Source: Petrolisthes cinctipes
Taxonomy: Eukaryota; Arthropoda; Malacostraca; Decapoda; Porcellanidae
Length of the DNA stretch: 64,000 nucleotides
Direction of reading: 5' to 3'
Assembly: GCA_033782935.1 (NCBI GenBank)
Contig: JAWQEG010002486.1
Span: 64,501 to 128,500, forward strand
The notes under the pieces were generated by a model. The model had not been told where the DNA came from, did no database searches, and worked only from the letters and a program-made list of their open reading frames with translations. Made by a program: the position numbers and the translations under genes. The first letter of the stretch is position 1; every line of letters starts with the position of its first letter. Positions 33,001 through 41,807 of this stretch are shown piece after piece.

Positions 33001-33419
33001 TGTTAAAGGGATAGTATACTTTTGGCACACTGGAGTGTCTTGATTCATCCAAACTATGTCAGGAAACTGCACCAGATGAACAAAAATAATGGTGGCCTGT
33101 TGCTTGGAATAGGTTGGAGGAATCATTTGTTCCAGATTTACCAACACTGCATTAGCCTACCCCCTTAAAAGGATATGATTATTATGTGATAAATTTAATA
33201 ATATTATTGCAGGTTGTTGGGGCGCCTCCCCCCCCATACTACTCTGGGGACGACCTCACAGCCGCTGCCGGTGGTGGGGATGGAGGAGGGGGGGGTGCTT
33301 CAGATGCATCCTCACACTCCCTCCTCGCACCCCTTCTCTCCACCTACAACAACAACAACAATAATGAAGACATCAATGGGAACACACCTGCACCCCCACC
33401 ACAACCACCTACAGCATAA
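23899..33419 (+). CDS. Single-pass membrane protein: Ig domain, two LDL-receptor class A modules, PPxY tail (3' seven exons)
   Basis: Exons 23899-24058, 24998-25170, 26380-26514, 27827-27970, 28663-28752, 31588-32108 and 33213-33419 join in phase for 475 residues to a TAA stop. Exons 1-2 make one Ig domain (LRLMCAV, KYIWVIP, DGGNYSCQA). Exon 3 is a canonical LDLa module with six Cys and the calcium motif CDGRADCPRDASDE. Exon 4 is an atypical module with two CC pairs. Exon 6 starts with a membrane helix (CIVAVANLVTVAIIVGV), then RYHLWR and a long Pro/His/Asn-rich cytoplasmic part. PPPSY and PPPPYY near the end are PPxY ligands for WW domains such as those of NEDD4 ligases. The signal peptide exon is not found. 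I do not recognise a named orthologue; ligand and role are unknown. Confidence 0.87.
24680..24815. mobile_element. MITE family I copy 1
   Basis: Inverted ends AGAACATATTGTCGGGTCCC and a diverged complement (GGAACCCAACCATATGTTCT). A second copy interrupts the Tc1-like pseudogene at 29775-29905. Confidence 0.7.
24998..25170 (+). CDS. Receptor exon 2: second half of Ig domain
   Basis: Acceptor TTTGCAG, donor GTAAGT. Encodes AGLVELTDTPGGGSSILTI, DLQETDGGNYSCQA (D-x-G-x-Y-x-C motif) and a run of Thr from (ACA/ACG)n before RASVRIVVLP. Phase 1 end. Confidence 0.88.
25246..25815. mobile_element. MITE A with inner duplication, then C, then a B/C hybrid
   Basis: A spans 25246-25466 with its TTTCGT...GGAGGAATCAGAAGC part present twice. 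C spans 25463-25672. At 25676-25815 the left half is B (GAGTGGAGATTC, GGCTACC) but the right half ends like C (ACTCCAATGTACCAAAAG), which suggests recombination between families. Confidence 0.75.
25860..26190. mobile_element. Tigger-type MITE split by a MITE with TCCCTTTCAC ends
   Basis: After (GATA)n repeats, CCACTGGGGGTTTGTGGGTGTGTAATGTACAATGAGG is cut in the source at 25973-26130 by a guest with ends TCCCTTTCAC and GTGAAAGGGG; the word TGAGG flanks both sides. It then resumes as GTTTACTGTACACACG. Confidence 0.65.
26380..26514 (+). CDS. Receptor exon 3: LDL-receptor class A module 1
   Basis: Acceptor ATTCCAG, donor GTCAGT. Six Cys in LDLa spacing (HCDGDSFRC, SGHC, YKCDGRADC, EQQC) and acidic calcium ligands in DGRADCPRDASDE. 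Phase 1 at both ends, as is usual for LDLa exons. Confidence 0.92.
26777..27425 (-). pseudogene. Tc1-like transposase, 5'-truncated and frameshifted
   Basis: 27398-26976 encodes WRKILWSDEATFQ (first D), VFMQDGAPCHTAK (second D) and SNLPDSNPIEN (third acidic site region), then meets TAG. The downstream part, RNIKHNLRDRLQASIQD and WDNINTEYLQHLADSLPTR, continues in another frame to 26777. The N-terminal helix-turn-helix is missing; sequence changes to AACCT repeats at about 27460. Confidence 0.85.
27465..27785. repeat. Interstitial AACCT (telomere-type) array
   Basis: About 320 bp of AACCT with GACCT, AACAT and AGCCT variants. It lies between the truncated Tc1-like copy and the acceptor of receptor exon 4. 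Heavy degeneration and coding exons on both sides show it is internal, not a chromosome end. Confidence 0.9.
27827..27970 (+). CDS. Receptor exon 4: atypical LDLa-like module
   Basis: Acceptor AACAACAG, donor GTTAGT. Encodes REPCAGKLGCDDGRCLSPHL, CCRELGQSPPNC, TIVCCRQL. The C..C..C start resembles LDLa, but the calcium-site C-x-x-x-S-D-E is absent and two CC pairs appear (eight Cys). Phase 1 at both ends. Confidence 0.82.
28003..28410. repeat. Repeat K: ACACCCTGG-ATATACAATGAATAAATACTTGTA-type units
   Basis: Three units contain ATACAATGAATAAATACTTG and CCACCACTTACTTCATTAC. The middle is separated by an unrelated palindromic segment (28107-28320, GAGCTCGTAAATT...AATTAACGAGCTC). The same unit occurs at 63595-63690 beside an ANKRD13 exon. 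Confidence 0.75.
28440..28660. repeat. (ATT)n-rich intron end
   Basis: ATT trinucleotide runs with interruptions up to the acceptor of exon 5. Confidence 0.8.
28663..28752 (+). CDS. Receptor exon 5: juxtamembrane stalk
   Basis: Acceptor CACCCAG, donor GTACGT. Encodes LLDQDLFYMNTQPSLQHQRT and ends HSTLVM. No domain recognised; it keeps the phase 1/phase 1 frame between exon 4 and the membrane exon. Confidence 0.7.
28753..29160. repeat. GTGTAAATAGGT minisatellite
   Basis: Words GTGTAAATTGGTGA, AGTGTAAATAGGTG alternate irregularly from the donor of exon 5 onward. A shorter related stretch lies at 31270-31345. Confidence 0.8.
29645..30320 (+). pseudogene. Tc1-like transposase copy 2, interrupted
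   Basis: Helix-turn-helix part ITSRELQSNDSALLAGVSER is followed by a MITE I copy (about 29775-29905). The catalytic part then resumes (WRKVLWSDEVIFQ, VYMQDSAPCHTTK, LNNSPDFNLIEN), lacking about 12 residues present in the 26976 copy and ending at TAA. Closely related to that copy but on the other strand. Confidence 0.85.
30357..30885. repeat. 28-bp minisatellite, about 19 copies
   Basis: Near-identical units of CTTACAAGCCACCATTCAGT plus ATTCCACA, starting right after the end of the Tc1-like copy. Because 28 is not a multiple of three and the unit has no stop in any phase, long ORFs appear in several frames; these are artefacts. Confidence 0.95.
31396..31540. mobile_element. MITE family D copy
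   Basis: Palindromic: GGCCGTATTCAAGAAC, CATGGTGCATATGA...GGTACCACTACCATGG, then the complement GTACCAGTACCACGCCATC and GTATGTCCTCGCATACG. Other copies lie at 40841, 41399, 45470 and 58436. Confidence 0.75.
31588..32108 (+). CDS. Receptor exon 6: membrane helix and cytoplasmic region
   Basis: Acceptor AACTAAG, donor GTATTA. CIVAVANLVTVAIIVGV spans the membrane, followed by RYHLWRS, an Asn run from (AAC)n and Pro/His-rich sequence. RPFGLGSSPP occurs twice, 96 nt apart, an in-frame internal duplication. The exon ends with GPPPSYQQ, a PPxY motif, in phase 0. Confidence 0.87.
32517..32610. mobile_element. Tigger-type MITE half
   Basis: TACTGTACACACACTCATTAC...CATACCCATAACAACAAC...CATTACTGTACAGTA. 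Confidence 0.7.
32680..32811. mobile_element. Small MITE with TTA target duplication
   Basis: Ends AACCCCCTTCACACGA and TCGTGTGAAGGGGGTC, flanked by TTA on both sides (32677-32679, 32812-32814). Size and duplication suit a Harbinger-type MITE. Confidence 0.75.
32930..33212. mobile_element. MITE C inside repeat E
   Basis: Repeat E (AATCATCTTATATCAAGGGC, TATAAGTGATTTACTGA, GTGATAAATTTAAT) is cut by a family C element at 33003-33168 and resumes before the acceptor of exon 7. Repeat E recurs at 37130, 57395 and 60000. Confidence 0.72.
33213..33419 (+). CDS. Receptor terminal exon 7
   Basis: Acceptor TTATTGCAG; 68 codons to TAA 33417-33419. Starts VVGAPPPPYYSGDDLTAAAG (second PPxY), then Gly- and Asn-rich runs and PAPPPQPPTA. 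The stop is followed directly by a Tigger-type MITE remnant (33421-33475). Confidence 0.87.
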   Translation, partial: VVGAPPPPYYSGDDLTAAAGGGDGGGGGASDASSHSLLAPLLSTYNNNNNNEDINGNTPAPPPQPPTA

Positions 33420-33420
33420 T

Positions 33421-33475
33421 CACAACAACAATAGTACAACACAAACAAGGCATTACTGTATTGTCATTATGTGTT
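33421..33475. mobile_element. Tigger-type MITE remnant after the receptor stop codon
   Basis: CACAACAACAATAGTACAAC and AAGGCATTACTGTA match the inner end of the MITE family seen complete at 50443-50636. Confidence 0.6.
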
Positions 33476-33520
33476 GAGAGAGAATGTGTAAATTTAGTGT
33501 ACATATTTGAATTAATATTA

Positions 33521-33822
33521 TTATGGACTCTGTGATTGTGTATGAGAATTGGAGGCCTCTGATTCCTCCTATCTATACCACGAAACACGCTCCTTCCATA
33601 TAGGTGTGTGTGTTTCGTGGCAATATTTGAAGGACTCCTTTACCTCCAGTTTTCTGACTATATCACAGGGTCCCTTAATTAAGGTGGTAGTACAGTGTTG
33701 GTGGTAAGCCTGGAGCAACTGATTCCTCCAAACTATTTTTGTTCACCTGGTCCTGTTATTTCCAGACATACTTTGGAAGAATCAAGGTACTCCAATGTAC
33801 CAAAAGTATATTGCTCTCTTAA
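33521..33822. mobile_element. MITE A plus MITE C, abutting at TTAATTAA
   Basis: A 33521-33678 (left TTAA decayed to TTAT), C 33679-33822. Third example of the A|TTAATTAA|C arrangement. Confidence 0.8.
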
Positions 33823-33991
33823 CCCTACTCCATCCGACGTCAGCCAAATATGGCCCATCCTCGAGTAAATGCCCCGAATTAAAAAAAATAAATATTGTAG
33901 GAAGAAAATTTTAATACTAAAATATAGAGAATAAATCCTAGCATATAATTACTTTCAAATCTGGTGTCTCTAGCCAACGTATAACCATATA

Positions 33992-34841
33992 CACCTCGGT
34001 CTCATATAGAACGTGTTCACATAGAACGATTCTTGTATAGAACGAGCGACCAAAATATTAGCTTAAAATTATTTTACAAAACGATTGTATCCATATAGAA
34101 CGGGTGGCGAAAATAAGTGAAGCAAATCCGAGGAGTTCTTATACAAAACGAGCTAAATCATAATTGCCAGGTGCAAGGAAATTTCTCTGTTTTAGGGAAT
34201 TTTGAAATCCACACGGGGAAATTATATAAAGATTTTTCAAAAGTAAACCGGGAAAGTCTTACCAGAAGAAATACCAAAAAGACCGTCAATGTTCAAGAGT
34301 AAACAGGGAATTATTGAGGCATAAAGGGAAATTCTAAAGTTGAAGTTAGGGAAATTTCGTGTTTGACTCGCTCGTTTTTAGTGATTACGAGTTAACCACC
34401 AGCTTCAACATTCAGTCATGCCAGGTGGTGCATTTACAAAACGGAAGGCCATATCCTTCGATATAAAGAAGGAAGTTATTTCTCGGAAAGAGAAAGGAGA
34501 AGGAAACACCAGCGTATGGTTAATACAAGAAAACAAATGATGATCATGCGCTATCTCCCCCCTACCACATCCACGGATGCCGCCGACTCGTCTCAAGTCA
34601 CATGAGTCGCCTGCGAAAACCTTAATACGAATTGTAAAATGCAGTTTACATACTTCCCTGAACAGTAGGATTAAGGCAAGAAAAACCTTGAAAAGTATTT
34701 TATGTTAATTTCAGGGACAATTTTGGTGATTGATCGACCAATTGTAATTTTCCCCATAGGTTACGTGTATCACATAGAACGATTTCACATAAAACGACGT
34801 CTTCTATCGACCTATTGGACGTTCTATACGAGACCGAGGTG
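33992..34841 (+). mobile_element. Pogo/Tigger-like transposon, internally deleted, 850 bp
   Basis: Ends CACCTCGGTCTCATATAGAA and, inverted at the right, CACCTCGGTCTCGTATAGAA. TA lies on both sides. Inside are further TATAGAACG and CATAGAACGA words near both ends, repeat J (34150-34370) and the start of a transposase at 34418. Confidence 0.82.
34418..34540 (+). pseudogene. Tigger transposase N-terminus, 40 codons then stop
   Basis: MPGGAFTKRKAISFDIKKEV plus SRKEKGEGNTSV resemble the start of the CENP-B/pogo DNA-binding domain (K-R-K-x-I-S-x-x-x-K-x-E-x-I). TGA follows and no DDE domain is present in the element. Confidence 0.7.
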
Positions 34842-34859
34842 TATTATGAAATTCTAAAA

Positions 34860-35762
34860 TTGCGTTACTGAATCAAAATAAAAAGTAACGAAAACAAGTG
34901 AAATTTCAGTAGACTCTGGCAATGTTGTTTCTTTTATTGTCGGCGGAGCTTATTGTCTCGCTGCCTTCTAATATTATGAATTTTCTAAATACATAAAAAA
35001 ATTTATGCTTCGCTGAAGATCAAATTTACTTCGTTCTTTTTTACGTTTATATAATTTCGCTATGAATAGCAGGAATGGTAAAAAAAACAAACACACTCAA
35101 CATTAATATGAAATAGGTCACGCATCTCTTGCTGGACCAAGCCTATAAAAAAATAGCCGCGGCAAATTCATGGTACAGTTATTACGAGAAATATATTATC
35201 AATGCTATTCAAATGGCCAACTATACAAGTAATATTGAAGGATACCATTAACTACATTATATTTTGAGTATCAGATAACATATACTGCGGTAGCTAGATT
35301 GTTATTTGCGAAATATTGGCTGGAGTCAGTACAGCGATGATCGTATTGGCTCAAGACATTGTCACTTCTCTCCGAGTATTCAGGCAACTCACACTTATTT
35401 ATCAACACAATCTCATCTTGATCATATAACATATACTATGAATCATACTGATGTCTTTCAGCATCACTATAGACCACTGTTGTTCATACAAATCAGTTTA
35501 TTTACACAGCTCGGCTGGAACAAAATCTAGGGACGTCACCATGAAAAAGTATGTATCATACATAATATACTTAATTTGTCACTCCTTCCATCGTAGAATA
35601 TAAACAAGAAAGTGAGTGAGACTGAGAGACAGTGAGAGTGAGAGAGAGAATTTTGTTGGGTTGGATAGCATTGACTTTCTTTCCACACCACCGTAGAGGT
35701 AAAAGTCAAGGCGCGTTACTTTTAAAGAGGTGACCCCTGGAGGCATAATCCTCTGTCTAAAT
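34860..35762. other. No gene recognised
   Basis: AT-rich sequence and a (GA)n stretch at 35613-35650. The short ORFs here match nothing I know. Confidence 0.45.
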
Positions 35763-36044
35763 TTAACAATCAAACCCCCAAATATTTTTACAACTATCAA
35801 TTAATAGCTTTAGGAGCTTCTCATTACCCTCTTCGCTGAGATGTACACCATCACAGCACAGGTCCTCAAAGTATACATTCATTCCATGGAATCATGACTT
35901 AGAGTCCGGAAACCTGGAAAGCCATCTGTTGACCCCATTTTGAATCTTACTATACTGACTTGACGTTATTTCTCTGGGCTGGAGGCGGGCTTCCATACTT
36001 ATTATATGACACTCACCCCCAGTGAGCTCTTTAAGTTTCAATGC
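35763..36044 (-). pseudogene. SGNH/GDSL-hydrolase-like fragment with one internal stop
   Basis: The minus frame reads ALKLKELTGGECHIISMEAR, REITSSQYSKIQNGVNRWL, then TGA, then DLCCDGVHLSEEGNEKLLKL. The D-G-V-H-L-S-x-x-G-N block is the C-terminal Asp-x-x-His catalytic motif of SGNH hydrolases, a domain found in some invertebrate retroelements. Probably a relic of such an element; the upstream Ser block is not seen. Confidence 0.6.
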
Positions 36045-36903
36045 TTAAAGCCTGGCGCTCCCTCCTCCCTTGTCTCCCGCTCACCAACACTACCCTCTCT
36101 ATACTAATAAATATATCTAGACACTCCTACCAATCCTACTATTTACAGCGAAATCATGATGAAAATTAAGGAAATTTGGTTCAGCGAAGCACACATTCGT
36201 GTATGTTAAGATACAAAATAATTTCTTTTATTTTAGGTGTGAATTTCAGTGTTGTGTCCTAGTGTAGCCTAACATATAAAGTTATAAACCCTCTCGACAA
36301 TGATGGGGGAAAAGTAATAAGTTACTTCTATTTCGAGAGCAGTAGCATACTATGTATTTCCTAATATTTTTTTCGGCCATCACTATATAGTCTGTAGCAC
36401 AAATAGACAGCCATTTCAACAGCCACTTAATATAAGAAATATAAGAGCATACTTCAGTACCATGAAGGGTATGATGCCCGGCTAACGCACTAATACACTA
36501 ATATAACAGCGCAGACAGTGACCTTCCTATCTCATGTTAGGTTACTGAAGGGATAATAAATTAATTATAGAATGCCAGTTAGATTTACAGATGACGGAAA
36601 TGAATATCCAATGGCTGCCTATTTGTGCATAACACCATTATAATTTTGCTATTTACATGAATGTTGTGTAAATTACATAGTATGGCAAAGTATTATTATA
36701 AAATTAAACGATAAACAATAAATTTTTCAAATGACAGAGGGAGGGGGAGGTGGGGCCTGAGGGGAAGTAGGTTTGTTTACATTCTGGTCGTCTCTGCCAT
36801 GTGAGCGTTACATTTCATTTCATCTCCTGTACACATAAATTCATCCATATATATTCACTGGTACCCACCCGTGAAAACGAAATATCTCAGTAGGTCGGAT
36901 GGA
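36045..36903. other. No gene recognised
   Basis: AT-rich intergenic sequence between the receptor and the repeats at 36904. No exon, TIR or minisatellite found. Confidence 0.45.
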
Positions 36904-37310
36904 ATAGGGTGATGTAGTCTGAAAATTAGAGGTAAATGAGTCCTTCAAATATTGCCACAAAACACACACACCTTTATGGAAGGAGCATGTTTGATGGCAT
37001 GGTCAGGAGGAATCAGAAGCCTTCAATTCTCATACATGATCACAGGGTCCTTAATCAAGTTGCAAGATGTTGTTAGTAAGTCATTATTGTTTGTAAGTCC
37101 AACAACACAGTCACAGTAATATTTAATGGGTAATAATAAATGATTTATTGAGCCTGTATTAAAAGGATATAATTATGTGATAAATTTAATCATCTTATAT
37201 CGAGGGCTTACTGTATATATAAGTGATTTACTGAGCCTGTGTTAAAAGGATATAATTATGTGATAAATTTAATCATCTTATATATCTAGGGCCTACTGTA
37301 TATATATATA
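36904..37310 (+). repeat. MITE A plus repeat E block, shared in inverted form with 60000-60362
   Basis: A (36904-37054) is followed by AAGTTGCAAGATGTTGTTAG, AAGTCCAACAACACAGTCAC and two to three repeat E units. The whole series reads backwards at 60000-60362. Confidence 0.75.
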
Positions 37311-37495
37311 AGATGTTGTACACTGTAAATACAAAGCCTCAATATGCTTTTAACTTAGTCTCATCTAATCCAATAAAACGAATGTGTCGATTATTATTGT
37401 TATTACTAGTCAACCCTTGTGCACTAGTTGGCAACCCATTGCTTGCACTCACCCCCTGGGATAGATTGGGAGCTATGAATACCTCCCCAGTATAC

Positions 37496-37620
37496 CTGCT
37501 TGTCATAAAAGGCCACTAAAAGGGGCTGTCACTTCAATTGTCCCTTTTTTTCATCTGTTACCCTCCCACATCTCAATCACCTTCTCTTCCTTGTGTGCCA
37601 TATGACCTTATGTGTTTACT
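37496..37620 (+). mobile_element. SINE-like element, ATCA-tail family, tail missing
   Basis: GGCCACTAAAAGGGGCTGTC, TCAATCACCTTCTCTTCC and GTGCCATATGACCT match the copies at 47055 and 51530 (opposite strand). Confidence 0.65.
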
Positions 37621-37789
37621 ATCCCACCCTCTCTCTCTGCTATGTGACCTACATGTCCAACTCCACCACTCTGTACAAACAAGGAATAATGGACCACCTC
37701 AGTATGATCCCAATCCCTCACCCTTGACCTAAACACCACCACCACATATAGATGCTCTCTCACTAACACACAACACTCAACGCATAGGA

Positions 37790-38212
37790 GACATCACCAC
37801 CCCTGTGGAGGCCCACCACGACAACTTGCAGGAGGCAGGAACAGGACGAGTCAACCCCCTTTCTTCCAATCTGCCGCCCAAGCCCTTCGTCCTGTCGTTC
37901 CACCGCGACATCACCACGTGGTTCGCACATATTGAGGAATCTTGGGCCCCACACCAACTCACGGAGAAGCAGAAGTACCAGGCGGTTATCTGTGCCCTTT
38001 CCCTAGAGGTATTCACACGCATAAGACCAGCCCTAGCAACTTCAGAGGAGCGAGGCAGTTACACAGCCATTAAAGAAATGGTCTGCAGGGGCTGCCTACC
38101 TGGAGCAGCTAGAAGCACTGCGACCTGATGGACGCCAGCCCTTAGCCCTCTTGCAGGAGATGCTCCAGCTAAACACTGCCGCAGGTCACCCCTTCCCAAA
38201 GTATGACCAATG
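37790..38212 (+). pseudogene. Ty3/gypsy-type gag relic
   Basis: LPPKPFVLSFHRDITTWFAH and KQKYQAVICALSLEVFTRI follow the gag capsid pattern (LPPF...W-F-x-x-x-E...K...V-x-x-L-x-x-E-V). After a frameshift near 38083 it continues AYLEQLEALRPDGRQPLALL, EMLQLNTAAGHPFPKYD. A further frame at about 38650-38800 (SLTGRAVCRPHRLL) could be the element's pol tail. Not functional. Confidence 0.7.
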
Positions 38213-38640
38213 ACCACCACATACACCACCACTCACCCCTCCTCAACCCTCTTCCTCCACCCCTCTCACTCTCCTCCCACCCCCACCCCCACCCCCTCCA
38301 TCACCCAACACCGTTGACCACACCTACGCATCGTTCCCACCTATCCCCACGCCACAACCTGCACCCCAATATCCCTCAACCCCCACCCTCTCACTCATCT
38401 CACCAACCACCCATTCTACCACCTCCACCCCCACACTCACCTTCAACCAGTCCACCACCTAACCCCACCTCCGCTTGCATCCCCACAGTCCATACACTAT
38501 CCATGCCACTACCCCAAACCCGACCCTCACCTTCAACAGCCCACCACCTAAATCCACCCCCTCTATACCCAACCCACCTTCTTTAGTATGTCCACAGATT
38601 ACCTGAGGCCCTACCATAGCAGCCAACCACACCAACCATA
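38213..38640. repeat. C/CA-rich low-complexity stretch
   Basis: CCACCCC, CCTCACCC and similar words dominate; the Pro/His/Ser-rich ORFs here are composition artefacts. Confidence 0.7.
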
Positions 38641-39278
38641 ACATTACCAGCTACACCTCCACAACCAGACCCCAGCAGCCCGTTTGCTACACACAGCCCT
38701 GCCCCGCCTGATGACAATGAGCCTGCCTTCCTACCTGAGGGCTACACATCACTCACTGGCAGGGCAGTGTGCCGACCCCACCGTCTGCTGCTGGCCCTCA
38801 TACCACATGCCATATTATTAAAACCTTACTTTCACCTCCCCTCCCTCTTATTAACTCATCCTTGTTACCAACTGAGAAGTACACTTACTCTCCACCCATC
38901 TGTACGTAACCTTACATGTCACTCATAGACTATACCATATTTATATTTTCATGTATTATGTGTATGACTGTTCAACTATATGTAATATTTTTAGTATATT
39001 ATTATTAGTAGTATTTCACCCACTGTACTGCAAAATCTTGCCACCAGTGTCCCCAGATGCCTTCAGGAAGTTGTGAAGAGGAAGGGGAATGCAACCAAAT
39101 ATTAACATTGATGGTGAGTATAAATATATATTTCGGTTCTTTCAATTAACCAAAAAAATGAGATTTTTTGCAGGTGGCGTCAATATTTTCCGCACCTAGT
39201 GTGTGTGTACCTATCCTTGTATAGTAGGGGAGTTTGATAATATAGCGTGCCATCCTCACTGTACCCTTTCCTGCCTTA

Positions 39279-39917
39279 AGCGGGTATCACACGGGCACTT
39301 TTTCCGACGACATCGTGTCGTGCGACACGATTTTCGACATGTCGCGGGAAACGGGAGATTTCGGACGACGAGGTGTCCACGGAAATTATCGAAAACTGTC
39401 GGTGATTTCCTGCGACAGGGAGAAAGTCGTTGAAAGTCTATAGTGAATAATATTGTATGGAATATATTATTATGGCATATTATGATTTAAGTAGTGTTAG
39501 GTATCATTATTTAAATATAGAAATTGTATTCCTAGATCTTATATATTATATACACCGAATTTAACTGTTAAATATGAGCATGGAATATTTATTTGATTTC
39601 GGGGTTTGTTTACATTTCTGCTTTCGCCTGCCGCCTGGTTCAAACCTCTTTCTTCTTCTTCAAAGCAATTGCACATGCTCCAACAGCTAAAATGGTTAGG
39701 TTAGGTTAGGTTCGGTTCGGTTAATGACGTCCATCCTTGGTGATGTGGCTTTTGTAACAGAGTGTTTTGGTTGTCCCGCCGCCCGCGTGGTGTCGTCGGT
39801 CGTCGTTGTTGTCTGAATGAGAATTTGCCGTGTGCTATTGTTTCCCGCGACATGTCGTCGAAAATGGTGTCGCAGGACACGATGTCGCAGGAAATGAGCG
39901 ACCGTGTGATACGGCCT
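39279..39917. mobile_element. Harbinger-type MITE, 639 bp, TTA target duplication
   Basis: Ends AGCGGGTATCACACGG and CCGTGTGATACGGCCT with TTA on both sides (39276-39278, 39918-39920). The arms extend about 140 bp and contain alternating CGACATGTCGCGGGAAAC and CGTGTCGTGCGACACG words, themselves partly palindromic. Confidence 0.8.
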
Positions 39918-39949
39918 TTACTTATCCCCTTTCTTACCACTCATAACCC

Positions 39950-40404
39950 ACGCCACTCACTTGCTTCGTCATCAATCACACCACCTCACCTCCAATCCTT
40001 TACCTGCCCTCATTGGCTCTCACTATACCCACGCCAACCTTATACCTGGCCTTCATTGGCTCTCACCTACCCACACCACATCCGGGCCACGGCGACCAGG
40101 TGTTTATAACGCCTGCCGTGACCCACCTCATCCCAGACAAGCAGTGGGTCACTAACCTACCAAGCATAAACATTCACCCTCCTCTCTCACACTCGCACCA
40201 CTCCTGTACTCTGTACTCCATGCGCAAACACTTGGTGACTCAAACACGCGGACACACTCACATCCCACTACACACCTTGCTACACACACACACACACACA
40301 CACACACTATCCCCTCCTCACGCTACTACATCTACACTCATATCGGCTCATCTTACACTCATCTGGGCACGCTACACACTCACCCAGGGGTTAAGTGATA
40401 TATC
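39950..40404. other. No gene recognised
   Basis: C- and CA-rich sequence with repeated CTCACTATACCCACGCC / CATTGGCTCTCAC words (40005-40080) and a (CA)n run near 40282-40305. Confidence 0.45.
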
Positions 40405-40515
40405 CAGGGGAGGTAGCCGAGTGGTTAGTGTTCTGGACTCGTAATCTATCAGTCGGGAGATCAATTCCTCTCAGGTGAGGACCTGAGAATATTTACTCTT
40501 CCTATATATATATAT
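40405..40515 (+). mobile_element. tRNA-derived SINE (Thr-like head)
   Basis: GGTAGCCGAGTGGTTAGTGT is an A box. ACTCGTAATC carries anticodon CGT. GGGAGATCAATTCC is a B box. It ends CTTCC(TA)n. The stems do not pair fully, so it is a SINE head and not a tRNA gene. Confidence 0.75.
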
Positions 40516-40840
40516 ATATATATAAAATAAACTGTGTTAAACTGGTCTAGGGTTTTAGGAACTCCACTACAGGAATATAGTGATACAAAATAACAATTGT
40601 TGTAAAATGATTCCTTCATTTATCATACATTATAATATTACTAATACAACCAAATATTTATCCAGACAGTATAATTACATTCCTTTTACACACACACACA
40701 CACACATACACATTGACAAACAGAGACAGACAGACAATACTTTTTAATCAGACAGACAGTACAGTACTTTTTAACCAAACACACACACACACACAGACAG
40801 TCAGTACTTTATAACCAATAAGTTCTCTTCATACTACTGT

Positions 40841-41356
40841 GGACCCCTTATGCAAGAACAGACATCCATGGTGTGTACGATGTTGTGGTACTGACACCAT
40901 GACTGTGTAGTGTATCATATCCATGGGGGTCATGGTATCGGTACTACACCATGGTATGCACCACGGGCGTTCTTGCATATCGGCCTAAAGATATAATGAA
41001 AGACTTGAACAGTTCATGAATATTGTATGTTTATAATACTTTGATTACATTGGAGTGTCTTGAGTCCTCCAAAGCATGTCAGGAAACGAACAACAGGACC
41101 AGATGAACAAATATAATGGTGGTGGCCTGTTTGTTTGTTGCTGGGAATAGTTTGGAGGAATTATTATCTCCAAACATGTCAAATTTATACCCTCCCCTTT
41201 AATTAAGGAGTACCCTGTGATTGTGTATGGGAATTAAAGGTTTCTGATTCCTCCAAACCATGCCATAAAACAAACTCCTTCCATATTGGTGTGTGTGTTT
41301 TGTGGCAATATTTGAAGGACTCTTTTTACCTCCAATTTTCTAACTATATCACAGGA
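40841..41356. mobile_element. MITE D, then C, then A
   Basis: D 40841-40986 (ATGCAAGAACAGACATCC to GGCGTTCTTGCATATCGGCC). C about 41035-41202. A 41203-41356, meeting C at TTTAATTAAGG. Confidence 0.75.
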
Positions 41357-41398
41357 TCAGTAAATTACTTATAAGTGTGTGTTTGTGTGAGACAATGG

Positions 41399-41740
41399 AC
41401 TCTATTCAAGAACATTTATTCATGGTGCATACGATGGTGTGCTACTGATACAATGGCTGTGTGGTGTGTCCATTGAGTCATTGTACACCACTGCTGTGAG
41501 GGCCAGTGCTGTGTTTCCCAGGCGTGAACCACAAACTTTGGTCCGAGACACACATCTGAAGTACTCAGTAAGAGAGAGATGGGAATATGGGTTGGCAGAC
41601 TTGTATGCTGAGTGAGACGAATGACAATGAAATAGTAGTCTGTATGTATGTATGGCCCTCACAGCAGTGGAGCCGGCTGTACTAAGCCATCGTATACATC
41701 ATCAGCGTTCTTGAATAATGCCCCCCCCCCCCCCCCCCCG
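41399..41740. mobile_element. MITE D split by a MITE, ending in a poly(C) run
   Basis: D arms are 41399-41487 and 41671-41725. The guest at 41488-41670 has ends CCACTGCTGTGAGGGCCA and its exact complement. About 20 C residues follow at 41720-41739. Confidence 0.75.
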
Positions 41741-41807
41741 AGTGTAAAATGAATTAAAATTAATGATAGGTACAAGTATTTATTAAATGTATATCAAGGG
41801 GCTACAG

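Noticed and set aside
38203..38644. Proline-rich protein of 127 codons
   Set aside because: C-rich low complexity following a gag relic; no start context, splice or homologue motif.
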